From Nelumbo lutea (Eukaryota > Streptophyta > Magnoliopsida > Proteales > Nelumbonaceae), in assembly GCA_022828595.1 (NCBI GenBank), contig JAKGHH010000002.1, positions 74,062,383 to 74,126,382 of the forward strand: a stretch of 64,000 bases of DNA. Direction: 5' to 3'. Shown here piece after piece: positions 1-11,689 of this stretch. The notes below the pieces were generated by a model. The model did not search any database. It was given only the letters and a program-made list of their open reading frames with translations, and was not told where the DNA came from. Every line of letters starts with the position of its first letter. Within the stretch, counting starts at the first letter, position 1. The translations under genes and the position numbers were made by a program.

Positions 1-526
1 AGGTGCTAAAAGCGAACTAGTCTTCCTTTCCTCCATTTCTCCTTTCTCTTTATCAAGTCAGTGGTGAGATACCGACGTCCTTTGAGATCGATTTAAGTGT
101 AGTAGCGGCATAGTAAAAAATCTGCTGAGCTAGATAGATGGGGGCTGAACTGCATAGGTCGGCCTATCTGTTGCCGACGCATTTCGAAATCGGCTTTGGG
201 GGCCTTGATGCTGAAAGCAGTTTATTTTCCCCTTAGAGTTTAGTTTGACTAGGTTTCCAAAGCTGAGCTAGAATGATGCTGAAAGCAGTTTATTGGCCAT
301 CAAAACGATGTCGAGCTATCAAACAAACGATGTATCCCCAGGTTAGCGTAGGGGGCCTTAGCTAAAAGTGGTTTGGCTTCTCCTTATTAGATTTTCGCCA
401 ACGTGTGTGTACTGCGAGTCGGCTCATCCAAGTTGCCAAAGCAGGTCTCATTCAGGTTGCCAAAATTTTAATTGGTCAGCTTGCTCTTAACACCTCGCCT
501 TACAGACACCTCTTCACCTCGGCAAG

Positions 527-1096
527 GCTAACCTACGAGGGTGGTTCAACAGTCTACTGGCCATCAACTTCCACGGGGACCATGAAAGGCCCGACCTATA
601 GGGCGGCCTCACATTCTATTGGCCATCAACTCCCACGAGAACCATGGAGGGCTCGACCTACGGGGGTGGTCTCACATTTTATTGGTGAACTCTCACAAAA
701 AGCTTGTAGGGCTCGACCCATGGGGCGGCCCCACAGTCAGGGCTGGAAGATTTTGTCTAGGCAAGACTGCTGGAACTTGTTTGGGCTGATCTTTCTAATT
801 CACCCCCTTGTGATAGCATCGCCGATACGTGCATCATTGTTGGCATTAAACGACGGGTCGGTGCCACGACTACACTGTGTCAGCCCTCGGAGATGCTAGT
901 CATCTACTCTTACGATAAGCCATAGGGAGCTCAACCTACGGGGACAACTCTACCAACTGTAGGTCGCCAACTCGCACGGGAGCCTTGGAAGGCTCGACTC
1001 GCAAGGGCAACTGCACAATCCATTGGCCACCAACTCCTGTGGGAGCTACGAAGGGCTTGATCTGTAGAGGTGACCCCACGAACAGGGTTGACGAGG
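527..1096 (+). repeat. Degenerate ~62-bp tandem repeat in two blocks
   Basis: A unit built around ggctcgacctacggg, then tattggccatcaactccca, then gagaaccatggag recurs about three and a half times at 527-735. It recurs about three more times, more diverged, at 928-1096. The blocks are separated by roughly 190 bp without the motif. Such arrays are common in the U3 of plant LTRs, but no element ends are visible to prove it. Confidence 0.6.
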
Positions 1097-1769
1097 ATCG
1101 TTTGGTCGGAGTACCATTGAATGCGAATTTAAAATGAGAGTTGAGAACCTGAATTTTAAGTAGCAGTTCCCACAGATAACACCAATTGATGATGCACGAT
1201 CTGGTAGCTTCCACTTGGCGAGTGACTCAGATACCAAGCTGGAGATTTCCTTGTCGAAGAATGACTCGAAAGCTGAGCTAAGTAGGGCTGAGCTGGAGAT
1301 AGCTCGGGTGTCGGGCTAGGTAGTGGCGAGTTATGCAGTTTTACCAGTAAACCTGCAAAGGAATAGTATTAAAGTGCCCGAGTTGTTTTACCTGGGATGG
1401 GCACTCCGATGCTTAAGTTAGCAATTTGGAAGTTTAAGAGTATTGAAATGCTAGAAGCTTAGAGCATGCGGGAGTTGAATCACGTGTACCTTTTCTCAGG
1501 AGAATGATGCCTTTATATAGGTGTGAGGGACTAGAGGCCCCTTGTAACGGGTCCGAGATTCCCAAGGAGCTGCTTCCGCTATGTTGGGAGAGAATATCTC
1601 TATTAGTTATGTAATCCACACAAGGGCTAAGGTCCGTTCGATCGACTCTAATGCGGATGATGCGGGTAGGCAGGCTTAATGGTCGAGCGTTGTTACCCCT
1701 GAGAACTTGGTCTTAATAATGAATCTATAGAACATGTTGGCGAGCATGTCTCGTAGGCTGCCACTTGTA

Positions 1770-1935
1770 CCCTGGTTAGCTCGGCTGATCTTTGGAGGAG
1801 GTGCTACTAGCCGCTCTGCCGAGATGATCTATTTACTCAATGCTAAGGTGTCATCTAGTTATTTAGTTCTGCCACATGTTGTGATGTTATTCGGAGTACC
1901 AAATTACCTCTCATCATCAATATTTTTCAAAGGAA
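1770..1935 (+). repeat. Segment shared with 12070-12190
   Basis: The stretch ctcaatgctaaggtgtcat and the following ccaaattacctctcatcat recur downstream as ctcaatgctgaggtgtcga and ccaaattacccctcatcat with the same spacing order. This indicates two diverged copies of one repeat family, probably LTR fragments. Confidence 0.5.
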
Positions 1936-2544
1936 TGACGAGCTTTAAATTTAGTGTCAAGAGACAACTCCTTTGCATTTGGACTAGTAATAAAATTGGC
2001 TTTGGCTCATGAGACAACCCATGGTAATATGGGGACGTCACTTGGAATTTGGACTTTGATAATGTAATATTTTAGGATTAAAGGGTCCACCCTCGAGGGA
2101 GTGATTATACCCTAAGTTTAATTTTTGAGCTAACAATTTGGGTGATCAAGGTACGACCCTTGACTTATAAAAAGACATCCACAAGGCATAGCTCTATTTG
2201 AATTTTCTGTCCGTTGAACCCATATTAAATGCCCTAACTTAAAATGGTAAAATGAGAATTAAATGCTCCATCTTTGGGCAATGGTAAAATTATAGAGACT
2301 GAGTATATTTAAACCTAATTGAATCAATTAGAAAATGGTTTTTTAAGAGGGTGATAGATTTTAGAACTTGAAATGTTAAAATCCTTAAGAAGAACAAGAT
2401 GGGTGGAAAAACAAAAAGAGCAAGTGAGAGAGCTGTGAGCTAAACTTTTAAAATCTTTTGAATCTCCATCTACCTTGAGTTGTGCATATTATGAGTTGAA
2501 TAGTTTGCTATTGCACTGTTTTATTTGACCAAATAGGGCTTTAT

Positions 2545-2770
2545 TGTTGAGCTTGCACTGTAGAATCTCAAGAACTCTGTCTATGAGATCAAGTGTGTTA
2601 TTGTGTATAACGAGAAGACAGTAGGCGTATTAGACATTGTAGCATGCATTGATATTTATATATAGTTGTGGTCGGCTGGGAGAGGAATAGACTCACTAGT
2701 TCGATAGATTTCTCTCCTCTCCTTTTTTTCTTTCTTTATCTAAATAGATAATATCTGAATCATCAAAACA
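2545..2770 (+). mobile_element. Cop1 5' LTR (left end tentative)
   Basis: The right end is fixed by the copia primer-binding site that starts at 2771. Upstream is a TATA-like tatttatatatag near 2650, then a pyrimidine-rich tract, as in other copia LTRs of this window. The left end is placed at the first plausible tgttga. No second LTR was found to confirm it. Confidence 0.5.
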
Positions 2771-2783
2771 TGGTATCAGAGCC
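2771..2783 (+). other. Primer-binding site of Cop1 (initiator tRNA-Met)
   Basis: The sequence tggtatcagagcc is complementary to the 3' end of plant initiator tRNA-Met, the usual Ty1/copia primer. It follows the LTR end aaaaca directly. Confidence 0.85.
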
Positions 2784-2989
2784 TTAAACAAGAGGAAACA
2801 AGGCTGTGATCTCAAGTTCTTGGACTTGCGATCGATTCTTTTCCTTTTTTTCTCTCCTTTTCTGGGCTGCGATCTGGGTCACAGGTAATATAAGGTTGTG
2901 GCAACTTATTCTAGTAATTCCAAGACTGCTGCAATCTCATCAAAAGGTGTTAGAAAGGTGCAGTAACCCTAGTTTGGTGTTTCTAAGAC

Positions 2990-3182
2990 GAGTTCAAATC
3001 AGCCCTCCACAAGATTGCCCCCCACAACGTCCCACAGCACATCCCTGCCATGTATTATGAACATCTCCCAATGATAATAGCAGAAATGATAATGTCATCT
3101 TTGGGAGATGTTCTCAATATACGGCGGGATATGATGTGGGACGTTGTAGGGGGGCAATCTTGTGGGGGCCTGATTTGATCTC
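2990..3182. mobile_element. Mutator-like foldback MITE in Cop1 leader
   Basis: This is a 193-bp element that is almost entirely an inverted repeat. The left end reads gagttcaaatcagcc and the right end, reverse-complemented, gagatcaaatcaggc; the arms pair for about 65 bp. It is flanked by a perfect 9-bp duplication, ttctaagac, at 2981-2989 and 3183-3191. A 9-bp duplication with ends starting GAG fits the Mutator superfamily. It carries no transposase and interrupts the leader between the Cop1 primer site and its gag start. Confidence 0.8.
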
Positions 3183-3191
3183 TTCTAAGAC

Positions 3192-4750
3192 TGCTGTCAC
3201 CATGAGTGACAACCCTAGTGGTGGTGTGGTGGTGTTCGTGGTGGTTTAAAACCTCTACTGAGCAATTTTAAGAAGGGATTTTCTAGTTGATTAACATGTT
3301 TGGTGATTATTGAATATTTAACATTCACCTTTCATACACACATCCACCCAATTAAAACAGAATTGTCATGTTAGATCTATGACAATTATTGCATATCCAA
3401 CCAGTAATAAAAGTTAATTAATTGATATTGTTATTTATTTATATGTGTGTTCTTATTCTATTTCTATTACACCATATTGGTTATTTATAAGAAAATAAAT
3501 AACCATTAGATCTTTTAGAAAACCCAATTCACCCCCTCTTAAGTTGTTAGACTGGGTTTCACATGTCTACTACTTCTACTGAAAAGTCCTCTTAGGTGGA
3601 TATCCATCCTACCTAGGAAGAGCTGACTTGCCACTTCCAACTTTTTGCTCATTTGGAGGCTAATAACAACGTTTCCTCTCCCTCTAGTGGTGTTACAGCC
3701 TCTTCCTCCTTTTCCCACTTAGATAACCTTACTTCCAAAAATGCCTCCTAGATCATTGATTCAGGAACCTTTGATCATATGACTGGTGTGCCTACACTTT
3801 TTTCATCCTATTCCCCTTTATCTGGTAAGGACAAGGTTAGAATTGAAAATGGGTTTCTCTCTTTTATCTCTAGAGATCTCTGGAAAGTGAGATACTCATT
3901 TGGATTCTAATCTTACCCTTTCATCTGTTATTCAAGTACCTATTTTCATTACCAACATAGCGAGGATGATTAAATGTGGTCTTAAAGATGATTGTATCTA
4001 TTTTCTGGATTCTTCATTAATTTTAGGGGTTTTTATAGTTCAATCCACCCTTAAGATTTCTAAGGGTGGACTGAATCCTGACGGTGGATTGATGCCAAAT
4101 CCACGAGTAGGATGTGGTTTATAGGGGGCTGCAATTTCAGATTTCTGATGTGGATTGTAGTCCACTTTTCCCTTAATTTTAACCATCTACTTTACAATCT
4201 AGCAGTCAATGTCGTAATAAATGTAGAATCCACGTGAGGCCTTTTTTAATTTTTTATCTTAAATTTTCAGTCCTCAAGAGTCCTTTTTCTTGAGTTGTTT
4301 AAGTTTGTGTCTATGTTCAATCTTTACGGTGAAGTTTGTGAATATTCCAAGCATTATAGAACAAAGCTTTATCCTAACTATAAAAGAAGTTTGGTTTCTT
4401 TTAATATTATTCATATTGATGTGGAACGCTTCTTGTTATTGCCATGAGATGCATTTGATATTTTATTACTTTTGTATCTAACTGCATTAGACCTACCTAG
4501 TTGGATGTGATTTAATTGTAAACAATTTTTATTATATGATTCTTACTCAATTTGATAAGTCCATCAAAATATTTAAAATAGATAATGGCAACGAGTTTCT
4601 AAAGAAGATATAAATTCATTCTTAGCCAAGAAAGGTGTCATTCATCAAAGTTAATGTAGCTAAACCCCTCAACAGAACAATGTGGTTAAAAAGGAAAAGT
4701 AAACATTTGATGGAAGTGACTAGTGTATTGTTGTACACTAGTTGTGCATA
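3192..4750 (+). pseudogene. Cop1 gag-protease-integrase remnant (Ty1/copia)
   Basis: A gag start is visible at 3202 (MSDNPSGG). A protease segment follows near 3750-3880, reading IIDSGTFDHMTG and then LFSSYSPLSGKDKVRIENG. Pre-integrase sequence runs from about 4270 to 4450 and includes FNIIHIDV. Integrase sequence at 4530-4740 includes FKIDNGNEF, LAKKGVIHQ and TPQQN. Numerous stops and shifts mark it as dead. Positions 3251-3545 and roughly 4021-4265 do not align with copia and are probably insertions, but I could not define their ends. The RT and RNase H regions are missing, because the left LTR of Cop2 follows at about 4750. Confidence 0.75.
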
Positions 4751-5477
4751 ATTTGGATGCTCCCTCATGTACTGTGATTCAGACTTTGTCTGGGTGTCAA
4801 TCCAATTGGCCAAGCTGAATCAAAGGTTGTCGAGATGACGCCAATATGCACAAGCTGAAGTGTGATACAAACAACAGAAAGAGATGAGAGTGTTCGGGTA
4901 TCTTTTACTTGGAGAGGGCAATCTGATGCTTAAGTCAGTGATGAAAGGATGAGAGATCCATCATATGGATGGCCGAACCCTATAGGAAGGTTGGGAGAAA
5001 TTTAAAAAATTTCTCTCTCCCATGTGAGAATCACATTCCCTATTTTAGAAAACTGCATTTTCAAGGATTAATCTTGAAATCAAACTGGACCAAATCTGAA
5101 ACCAAAAGGTAGGAGAGGGATATACCTGATACGGAGTAACAGTAACTCCCAATGAAAGTGTTCACGCCCAAGGAGAAAACCAAAGACTGCTCTCACTGAA
5201 GATGATACAGTGTAAGGTCGAGCATAATCAACAGGATGGCTCTTCAACAAGAACCAAATTCTTCAGCAAGAATGTGATGAAGGGTTGGTGAGCATGACTT
5301 CAGATTACCTTTTCTACCAAAAGGAAATATCGAGAACCTTTTTTGATCACTCCCACTAGTGGAGATCAAACTAGTAGGACGACAAGAGCAGGAGAGAAGA
5401 AGACAGTGCAATCAAACTGTGTTGTCTCTCTCTGTAATTTAGTAGTCTATGAGATGGTTTGGAGGTCCTCCCTGCTC

Positions 5478-5492
5478 TACTATTTATAGCCT
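5478..5492 (-). promoter_or_regulatory. TATA box of Cop2 LTR
   Basis: The minus-strand sequence gctataaatagtag lies about 1.4 kb into the LTR. It is followed by a pyrimidine-rich stretch typical of an LTR transcription start. It was recognised by sequence only. Confidence 0.5.
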
Positions 5493-6206
5493 TAAAGAGA
5501 GGTTCTCCTAATCCCATTAGGAGTTTCCTAATACAAATCTTTTATTTGGATCTAGACTCTCTTTAAGAGATAAGGATAATCCCTTATCTTATCTGCAGAT
5601 AAAGATCAACCTTCCTAATTTAATTAGGAGTTTCCTTATCCAAATCTTTATTTGGATCTAGACTCTTTGAGTGGATAGGGATAATCCCTTATCCTATCTG
5701 CTGATCTAAATCCCAGAACCACCATCTTTTAATTAATCTTATTAAGCCAGTTCGAATTGGGCTTTACGCCCATTAAGTCTATCTGCTCACTAGCCCCTCA
5801 ATCTTCTACCCAATTGGTTATCCTTGTATAGCGTGGGACCCAAACATTGATCTACACAACAGCCACATGGGTTCAGCCCAACCTCTGTTACAAGGTTAGG
5901 CCGAATTCACTGTAAGAGACAGTGAACCCCTGAGTCTATCACCATGGGCTCTTAATGGGCCCAACATTTACACTAAATAGTCATTGGGTCAAGCCATCTA
6001 ATAAAAACCCAAGGACTGTGGGTGGATGCAAGATTAGTCCATCAGGTATTACTCTCAGTGGTCTTACACTTAACCTCTCAGCCCATAATGATCAAAACTA
6101 CTGCCCAACAAGAGAGGACCTCTCCCTTGGCTGCAAGGTACAGTGCTTCACTCTCTACTCACATGGATCCCGGGAATTAAAACTTTTTGCAAACATTTTG
6201 AAACCA

Positions 6207-6208
6207 TA

Positions 6209-6240
<32 letters not shown>

Positions 6241-6270
6241 GTATATATATATGTATGTATATCTATATAG
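6207..6270. repeat. (TA)n microsatellite in Cop2 3' LTR
   Basis: TA repeats are interrupted by occasional tg. The site is homologous to the CA/TA/TG microsatellite at 10985-11060 in the other LTR copy, so the same tract has evolved different dinucleotides. Confidence 0.85.
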
Positions 6271-6889
6271 AAATATATTTTGCAAAATAAATTTCAATGG
6301 TTGAAATCAACTACCAGCAGTTTAGGTTTTCATCAGAGACAGTGCATCCCCGATCATTCACTTTGTCCGACAAAGGGGTTGATCCTGTCACTATGATCAC
6401 CCACTCAGATGAATTCTCAAATTGTCCCAACATACCCAGGTTTTGACCCCCTCTAAGGATCTCAATGATTGGCATATCAAAGACAACCCAATCTGACACC
6501 TAGTGTAGTATCATAATCGAGTCTAGGGGTCAGGTGTAACATTCCAGTTTTTCCCATCTATCACCAAGGTCCAGGGCAATACTGGAATTCTGGTCCGGTT
6601 CAGGGTTTCAAGAAAACCCACATTGCATGTACCTCTAGTCTCATCCTGGCAGCTAAGACAAGCCACCCCAACCAACTTGGCGGCACATCAGTATCAGCCT
6701 TGGCAAAATAAATCTCCCCAAATCTATCTAATGGTTGCGAACATTCTAAACTAACATGAGTCTCATATGTGTCCAGTTTAAGGGTATTACATAGAAACAC
6801 ACCATAATAACATGAATAAAATTTGTACTTTGTTCATTTACATTAAATGTCATAATGTACACTAAGGGCATACATTGTTTAATAGCTCC

Positions 6890-8400
6890 TACTTGCACTT
6901 AGGTCTAATCGGGTACAAGCCGGAGTCCCAGACTTTCCACGTGCTTCTCAAACACTTTCTATGTCAGTGGCTTAGTCAATGGGTCTGCCACATTCTTCGT
7001 TGATGCTACCTTTTAACATCAATCTCCCATAGATCTAGTATTGTCACACAACAGTGGAATGGGTGATGTGCTGAATTCCAAATTCCAGAATGAACACCTT
7101 CATTCATTAGGCAGCCTCACTTATGACAATGTGTTCGGCTTAGGTTGTGGATTGTTATTCTTATTACTTAGAACCCCTATTTGCTGCTCTTCTAACTAAC
7201 AACACACGACCCTATCATGTAGATATAACCAGATGTAGACTTTCTATCATCTGGATTTGATTGAAAATCGACATCAGTATACCCTTGGATCTATAGTGAA
7301 CTACCATCAAACACCAAACAAAACTCTTTTGTCCTTCGAGGGTATTTTAGTATGTTTTTTACAGTGGTTCAATGCTCCTGTCTTAGGTTAGATTGGTATC
7401 TACTTACCACACTCACTGCTTAAGAAATGTCAGGACGAGTGCACAGCATGGCATACATGATGCTCCCTACGGTTGAGACATAGGGAACCTCTTTCATTCC
7501 CTCGATCTCTTCGGGAGTCTTGGGAGACATGCCCCTAGAGAGAGTCACTCCATGCCTGAAAGGAACATTTTCCTTCTTGGAGTTCTCCATGTTGTATCTC
7601 TTGACTATTTTATCAATATAAACAGACTGGGATAATCCTATTATACTCATCGATCTACCTCTATAGAGTCGAAGACCTAGTATGTAGGAGGCTTCTCCAA
7701 GATCATTCATGGAGAATTGCTGTGAAAGCCATACTTTCACTGTAGTTAACATTCCTACATCATTCCCAATGAGTAGAATGTCATCTACATACAGAACCAA
7801 GAACGTAATTTATCATCACTAGTTTTCCTGTAAACACAAGGCTTTGCTCAAAGTCATACTGTTTGGCGATAAAGTCAAACCGGATGTTCCAACTCCTAGA
7901 AGCTTGCTTAAGTCCATATATGGATCGGTTGAGATTACATGCCATGTGTTCCTGACCTACAACTATGAAACCTTGCGGTTGCTGTATATAGATATCTTCA
8001 CTAAGATCTCCATTCAAGAACGCAATTTTGACATCCATTTGCCAAATCTCGTAATCATGGTATGCTGCTACAACTAGCAGGATCCTAATGGATTTAAACA
8101 TGGCCACGGGCAAAAAGGTTTCCTCATAATCGATTCATTCTTTCTACGTGTACCCTTTTGCCACAAGACGAGCCTTGTAGATCTCAACCTTACCATCAAG
8201 GCCTTTCTTTCTCTTATAGATCCATTTACAACCAATTGCTTTTACCCCAGGGGGTAGATCTACCAGAGTCCAGACTCCATTGGTCTCCATTGAGTCCATC
8301 TCAGCTCTCATGGCATCTACCCACTTCAAGGAATCTATATCCAACATAGCTTTCGTATAAGTCATGGGATCTTCCTCACTAGTCGTGGCTTCCACCAAGT
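6890..8400 (-). pseudogene. Cop2 reverse transcriptase and RNase H remnant
   Basis: Read on the minus strand from 8400, the RT opens with KWVDAMRAEMDSMETNGVW, then GCKWIYKRKKG, then YKARLVAKGYT. The next block has MDVKIAFLNGDL and IYGLKQASRSW. The catalytic LYVDDILLIGND lies near 7765-7800. The C-terminal RT block ends YAMLCTRPDIS near 7425. RNase H is heavily decayed; its tail, VADPLTKPL followed by a short basic end, is visible at about 6900-7000. Several frameshifts and stops break the reading frame, so no functional polyprotein is possible. Confidence 0.85.
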
Positions 8401-8461
8401 AACTTTCTTGGTCATAGCCAAAATGAACTAAAGGCCTAAAAACCCGGGTAGATCTCCTAGG

Positions 8462-9830
8462 TTAGTTATTTTCTGGAGCTGGTGGGACATCTCCTACTAC
8501 TCCTGGGCTCTCCTCATCAAGAACAACTTTCTGATGATGATTATCCAAGATGTAATCTTCTTTTAGGAAGTGGGCATTTTGACTGCAAAACACCTTTTGC
8601 TCTTTTGGATCATAGAATAAGTAACCCACAGAGCCCTTGGGGTAGCCTATAAATAAGCAATGACTGGTCTTGGATTTCAATTTGTCAGCACTTGTTCTTT
8701 TAACATGTATCGGACAACCCCAAATCTTCAAGTGTCTAACATGTGGTTTCTTATCGGTCCAAAGCTCATAGGGAGTATTTGGAACGAATTTGGTTGGAAC
8801 CCGGTTCAGCATGTATATCGCAGTCTCTAATGTGTAACCCCAAAAGGATGTGTGTAACTCTGAGTGTACGAGAAGTGATCGGACCATATCCAATAAAGTC
8901 TGGTTCCTCCTTTATGACACACCGTTTAGCTATGGTGTAGCAGGAGGAACTAGTTGTGATACTATCTCATTGTCCTTTAAGTAGTCCCTAAATTCGTCAA
9001 AGAGATACTCGCCACTTCGATCTGATTGAAGGGTCTTAATTTCTCTTCCTAATTATTTCTCGACCTTTTGTCTGAATTCTTTGAACTTTTCAAAAGATTC
9101 AAATTTATGTCTCATTAGGTATATGTAACCATACTATGAGTAATCATTGGTAAATGTTATGAAATAAATGTGTTGGTTACGTGTCCTAACATTCATGGGA
9201 CCACATACATCAGTATGTATAAGGTCAAGTGTGTTTGTCGATCTTTCAGGCTTACCGTTAAATGGCTGTTTTGTCATCTTACCCTGAAGGCAAGGTTCAC
9301 ATGTTGGAAGATTTTCTACAGTTAGAAAATCCAAAGGACCATCCTTTACCAACCTTATGATATGATCTGTATTACTGTGGCTAAGTCGGTAATGCCACAG
9401 GCACGTGGGATTCACTGTATCACGGGTCCTCTTCTTAGGGATTATTTCCAACATAGTTTCGGTAAGGTTCATTTCTAGAGAAGGATGGAGAACATAGAGA
9501 CCATTCTCAAGTTCTCCGTATGCAAGGAATTTGCTATTCTGTTTAATAGTAATCACATTACTGAATAAGATAGAATAACCATCCATATACAATTTTGAGA
9601 CAAAAATCAAATTTCTTATTAAATTTGGTATGAAAAGACAATTTTTCAGTACAATAATTCATTCTCTGAAAACCAATTCTATAGTTCCTATGGTTGTAGC
9701 TGCAACTGTGCAGAAGTCCCCAAGTAGAGCGTCACTTTTTCGTCATTCAGTCTTCTACTTATCTTGAACCTCTACAGTGAGTTACACGCATGAGTTGAAG
9801 CCCCGGATTCAATACACCAAAAAACAGAAG
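8462..9830 (-). pseudogene. Cop2 protease, GAG-pre-integrase and integrase remnant
   Basis: The minus-strand order is as expected for copia. The protease region at about 9780-9830 reads CIESGASTHA, where the family has Asp before SGA, so the catalytic Asp is replaced by Glu. The pre-integrase zinc region reads LWHYRLSHSNTDHI and CEPCLQGKMTKQPF. The integrase catalytic start is LIHTDVCGPM near 9200. The integrase C-terminal part, from about 8893, includes TSFWGYTLETAIYMLNRVP and the KIWGCPIHV block. The central integrase region (8900-9130) is badly degraded. Confidence 0.85.
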
Positions 9831-9848
9831 CGACCAACAAATTGGTCT

Positions 9849-10656
9849 CTATGATAAAAGATTTGAAATTACCTTTCTTCTTAGTCTCCAGAAATTGAGG
9901 ACAGTTCCTCTTCCTGTGGCTGACCTGTTTGCAGAAGTGATAGGGATTCGATGCCTTATCCTCTTCTGCTTCTTAACTTTGATACTTTTCTTCTGAGCAT
10001 TCCCTTTAGCCTTCTGCTTTCTCTTGCCCGATTTTCCACCTTCAACAAGCATGGTTATCGGCTTATCCTTCTTAATCAGTTCTTCAGCCCTCTGCAACAT
10101 ATTGTTGAGTTCTTGAAGGCTAACATTTAGCTTATTCATGTTATAGTTCATGGTAAACTGATTGAAGGAGGGAATTGAGGATAGCATCAATTTTAGTGTC
10201 ATGGCCTAGCCCTGACCTGAGAGACTCCAGTTCATTAGTATAACCCATCATCTTCAGACAATGGTCATGAACCTATTGGTTCTTGATCATCTGTGCGGTC
10301 ATAAATAGCTTTAAGACCTTCTAACAAGTAGAACGATTATGCTCCTCATACATAGTCTTTAGACTATCTAATATGTCATTGGACACTTTGATCTTATCGA
10401 ATTGTCGTTGTATTGGATTATCCAAAGAGGCTATTATATAACACCGGGCAAGAGAATTTTTCTCGTCCCATTCTTGATACTTTCTTCATTTGGCCTCAGA
10501 AGCCCTGTCACCCGGATGATCCGGAGTAGGGTTTTTAGCAATTTTGTCCAATTTCTTGGACGTTAGGACCAACATAAGGTTATGGAACCAATCAACATAA
10601 TTTGGGTCCTTAAGCTTGTTGTCGCCCAACAGTTTAGCGAATTGACCGTTTGCCAT
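9849..10656 (-). pseudogene. Cop2 gag remnant
   Basis: The minus-strand ATG at 10654-10656 opens MANGQFAKLLGDNKL, then NYVDWFHNLMLVLTSKKL, a typical copia gag N-terminus. Stops interrupt the frame before 10200. Near 9900-9950 a zinc-knuckle-like YHFCKQVSHRKRNC is visible; the first Cys of CCHC has become Tyr. Basic stretches rich in Lys precede it. The order gag, protease, integrase, RT confirms a minus-strand Ty1/copia element. Confidence 0.8.
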
Positions 10657-10982
10657 TTCTGATAAAGGGCAAAGAAAATATTAGTCCACAACCTTATTTG
10701 ATTCATGTTATCTACATATATATGACTTTCAATCTATTTTCATTTCCATTTATTCATCTCTAAGATTTTCCTCCTATCTTAGTGACGGAGATTGTCATTA
10801 TGTCTCTGGAAATGTGGAAAATCACATAGGGTGCATGGAGCCGACTGTTTCAGTTGCATAACCCCACCAACTTCTTGGAATGATCATATCCACTCATCTT
10901 ATGAGCTTTCCGTTTGGCCTCTGTCAGACAAGGTTCATTGCCATTTTAGGTTAAACCTTTCTATCTATATTTCAATATAGAT

Positions 10983-10984
<2 letters not shown>

Positions 10985-11040
<56 letters not shown>

Positions 11041-11060
11041 GTGTGTGTGTGTGTATGTGT
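10985..11060. repeat. (CA)n-(TA)n-(TG)n compound microsatellite
   Basis: About 20 CA units are followed by TA and then TG units, at the junction of the truncated Cop2 LTR. The equivalent site at 6207-6270 is nearly pure TA. Confidence 0.9.
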
Positions 11061-11687
11061 GTATCTATATTGAAATATATTTTGCAAAACAAATTTCAAC
11101 GGTTGAAATCGTCTACTGATAGTTTAGGTTTCTATTAGAGAGAGTGCATCCCTGATCATTCACTATGTCCGATAAAGGGGCTAATCCCGTTAGTATGATC
11201 ACCCACTCAGATGAATTCTTGGACTGTCCCAACATACCCAGGTTTTGACCCCCTCTAAGGATCTCACTGATTGGCATATCAAAGATATCCCAATCCGACA
11301 CCTAGTGTATTATCATAATCGAGTCTAGGGGTCAGGTGTAACATTCCAGTTTTGCCCATCTATCTCCAAGGTCTAGGGCAATACTGGAATTCTGGTCTGG
11401 TACAGAGTTTCAAGAAAATCCACACTGAATGTACCTCAGGTCTCACCATGGTAGTTGAGACAAACCACCCCAACCAACTTGGCGGCGCATCAATGTCAGC
11501 CTTCGCAAGATAAATCTCCCCAGATCTATCCAACAACTGTGAAGATTCTAAACTAACACGAGTCTCATATGTGTCGAGTTTAAGGGTATGACACAGAAAC
11601 ACATCATAATAACATGAATCAAATATGTATTTTATTCATTTACATTAAATGTCATAATGTACATCATTTTGATTGGAGCTAAGAGCA
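10985..11687 (-). mobile_element. Cop2 5' LTR, truncated
   Basis: It is homologous to 6190-6876, beginning on the minus strand at the TG near 11687. Only the first 700 bp of the LTR are present. The promoter, R and U5 portions are missing, and no primer-binding site is found between here and the gag start at 10656. The intervening 10657-10984 does not align with the left LTR by eye. A deletion at the 5' end is the simplest reading. Confidence 0.65.
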
Positions 11688-11689
11688 TA

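Larger units (their letters stand above)
1..2544. other. Degenerate repeat DNA, LTR-like, no gene recognised
   Basis: No open frame here resembles a known protein. Visible structure is limited. Roughly 62-bp degenerate tandem units occur in two blocks at 527-1096. There is a TATA-like ctttatatagg at 1511-1521. A stretch around 1770-1930 recurs in diverged form near 12070-12190. Together these suggest the long terminal repeat of an old, possibly gypsy-type element. From about 2020 to 2544 I see nothing but AT-rich unique-looking DNA. Confidence 0.4.
4750..6876 (-). mobile_element. Cop2 3' LTR (minus strand), about 2.1 kb
   Basis: On the minus strand this LTR starts at the TG near 6876, just after the RNase H end and a purine-rich tract. 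Its first 700 bp (6190-6876) repeat at 10985-11687 with about 85-90 percent identity by eye. A promoter-like gctataaata lies on the minus strand at 5481-5490, followed by a leader-like stretch. The left boundary is uncertain; Cop1 integrase is recognisable up to about 4740. Confidence 0.65.

Noticed and set aside
405..899. 164-codon frame at the left edge
   Set aside because: It is composed of the ~62-bp degenerate repeat and has no protein-like conservation.
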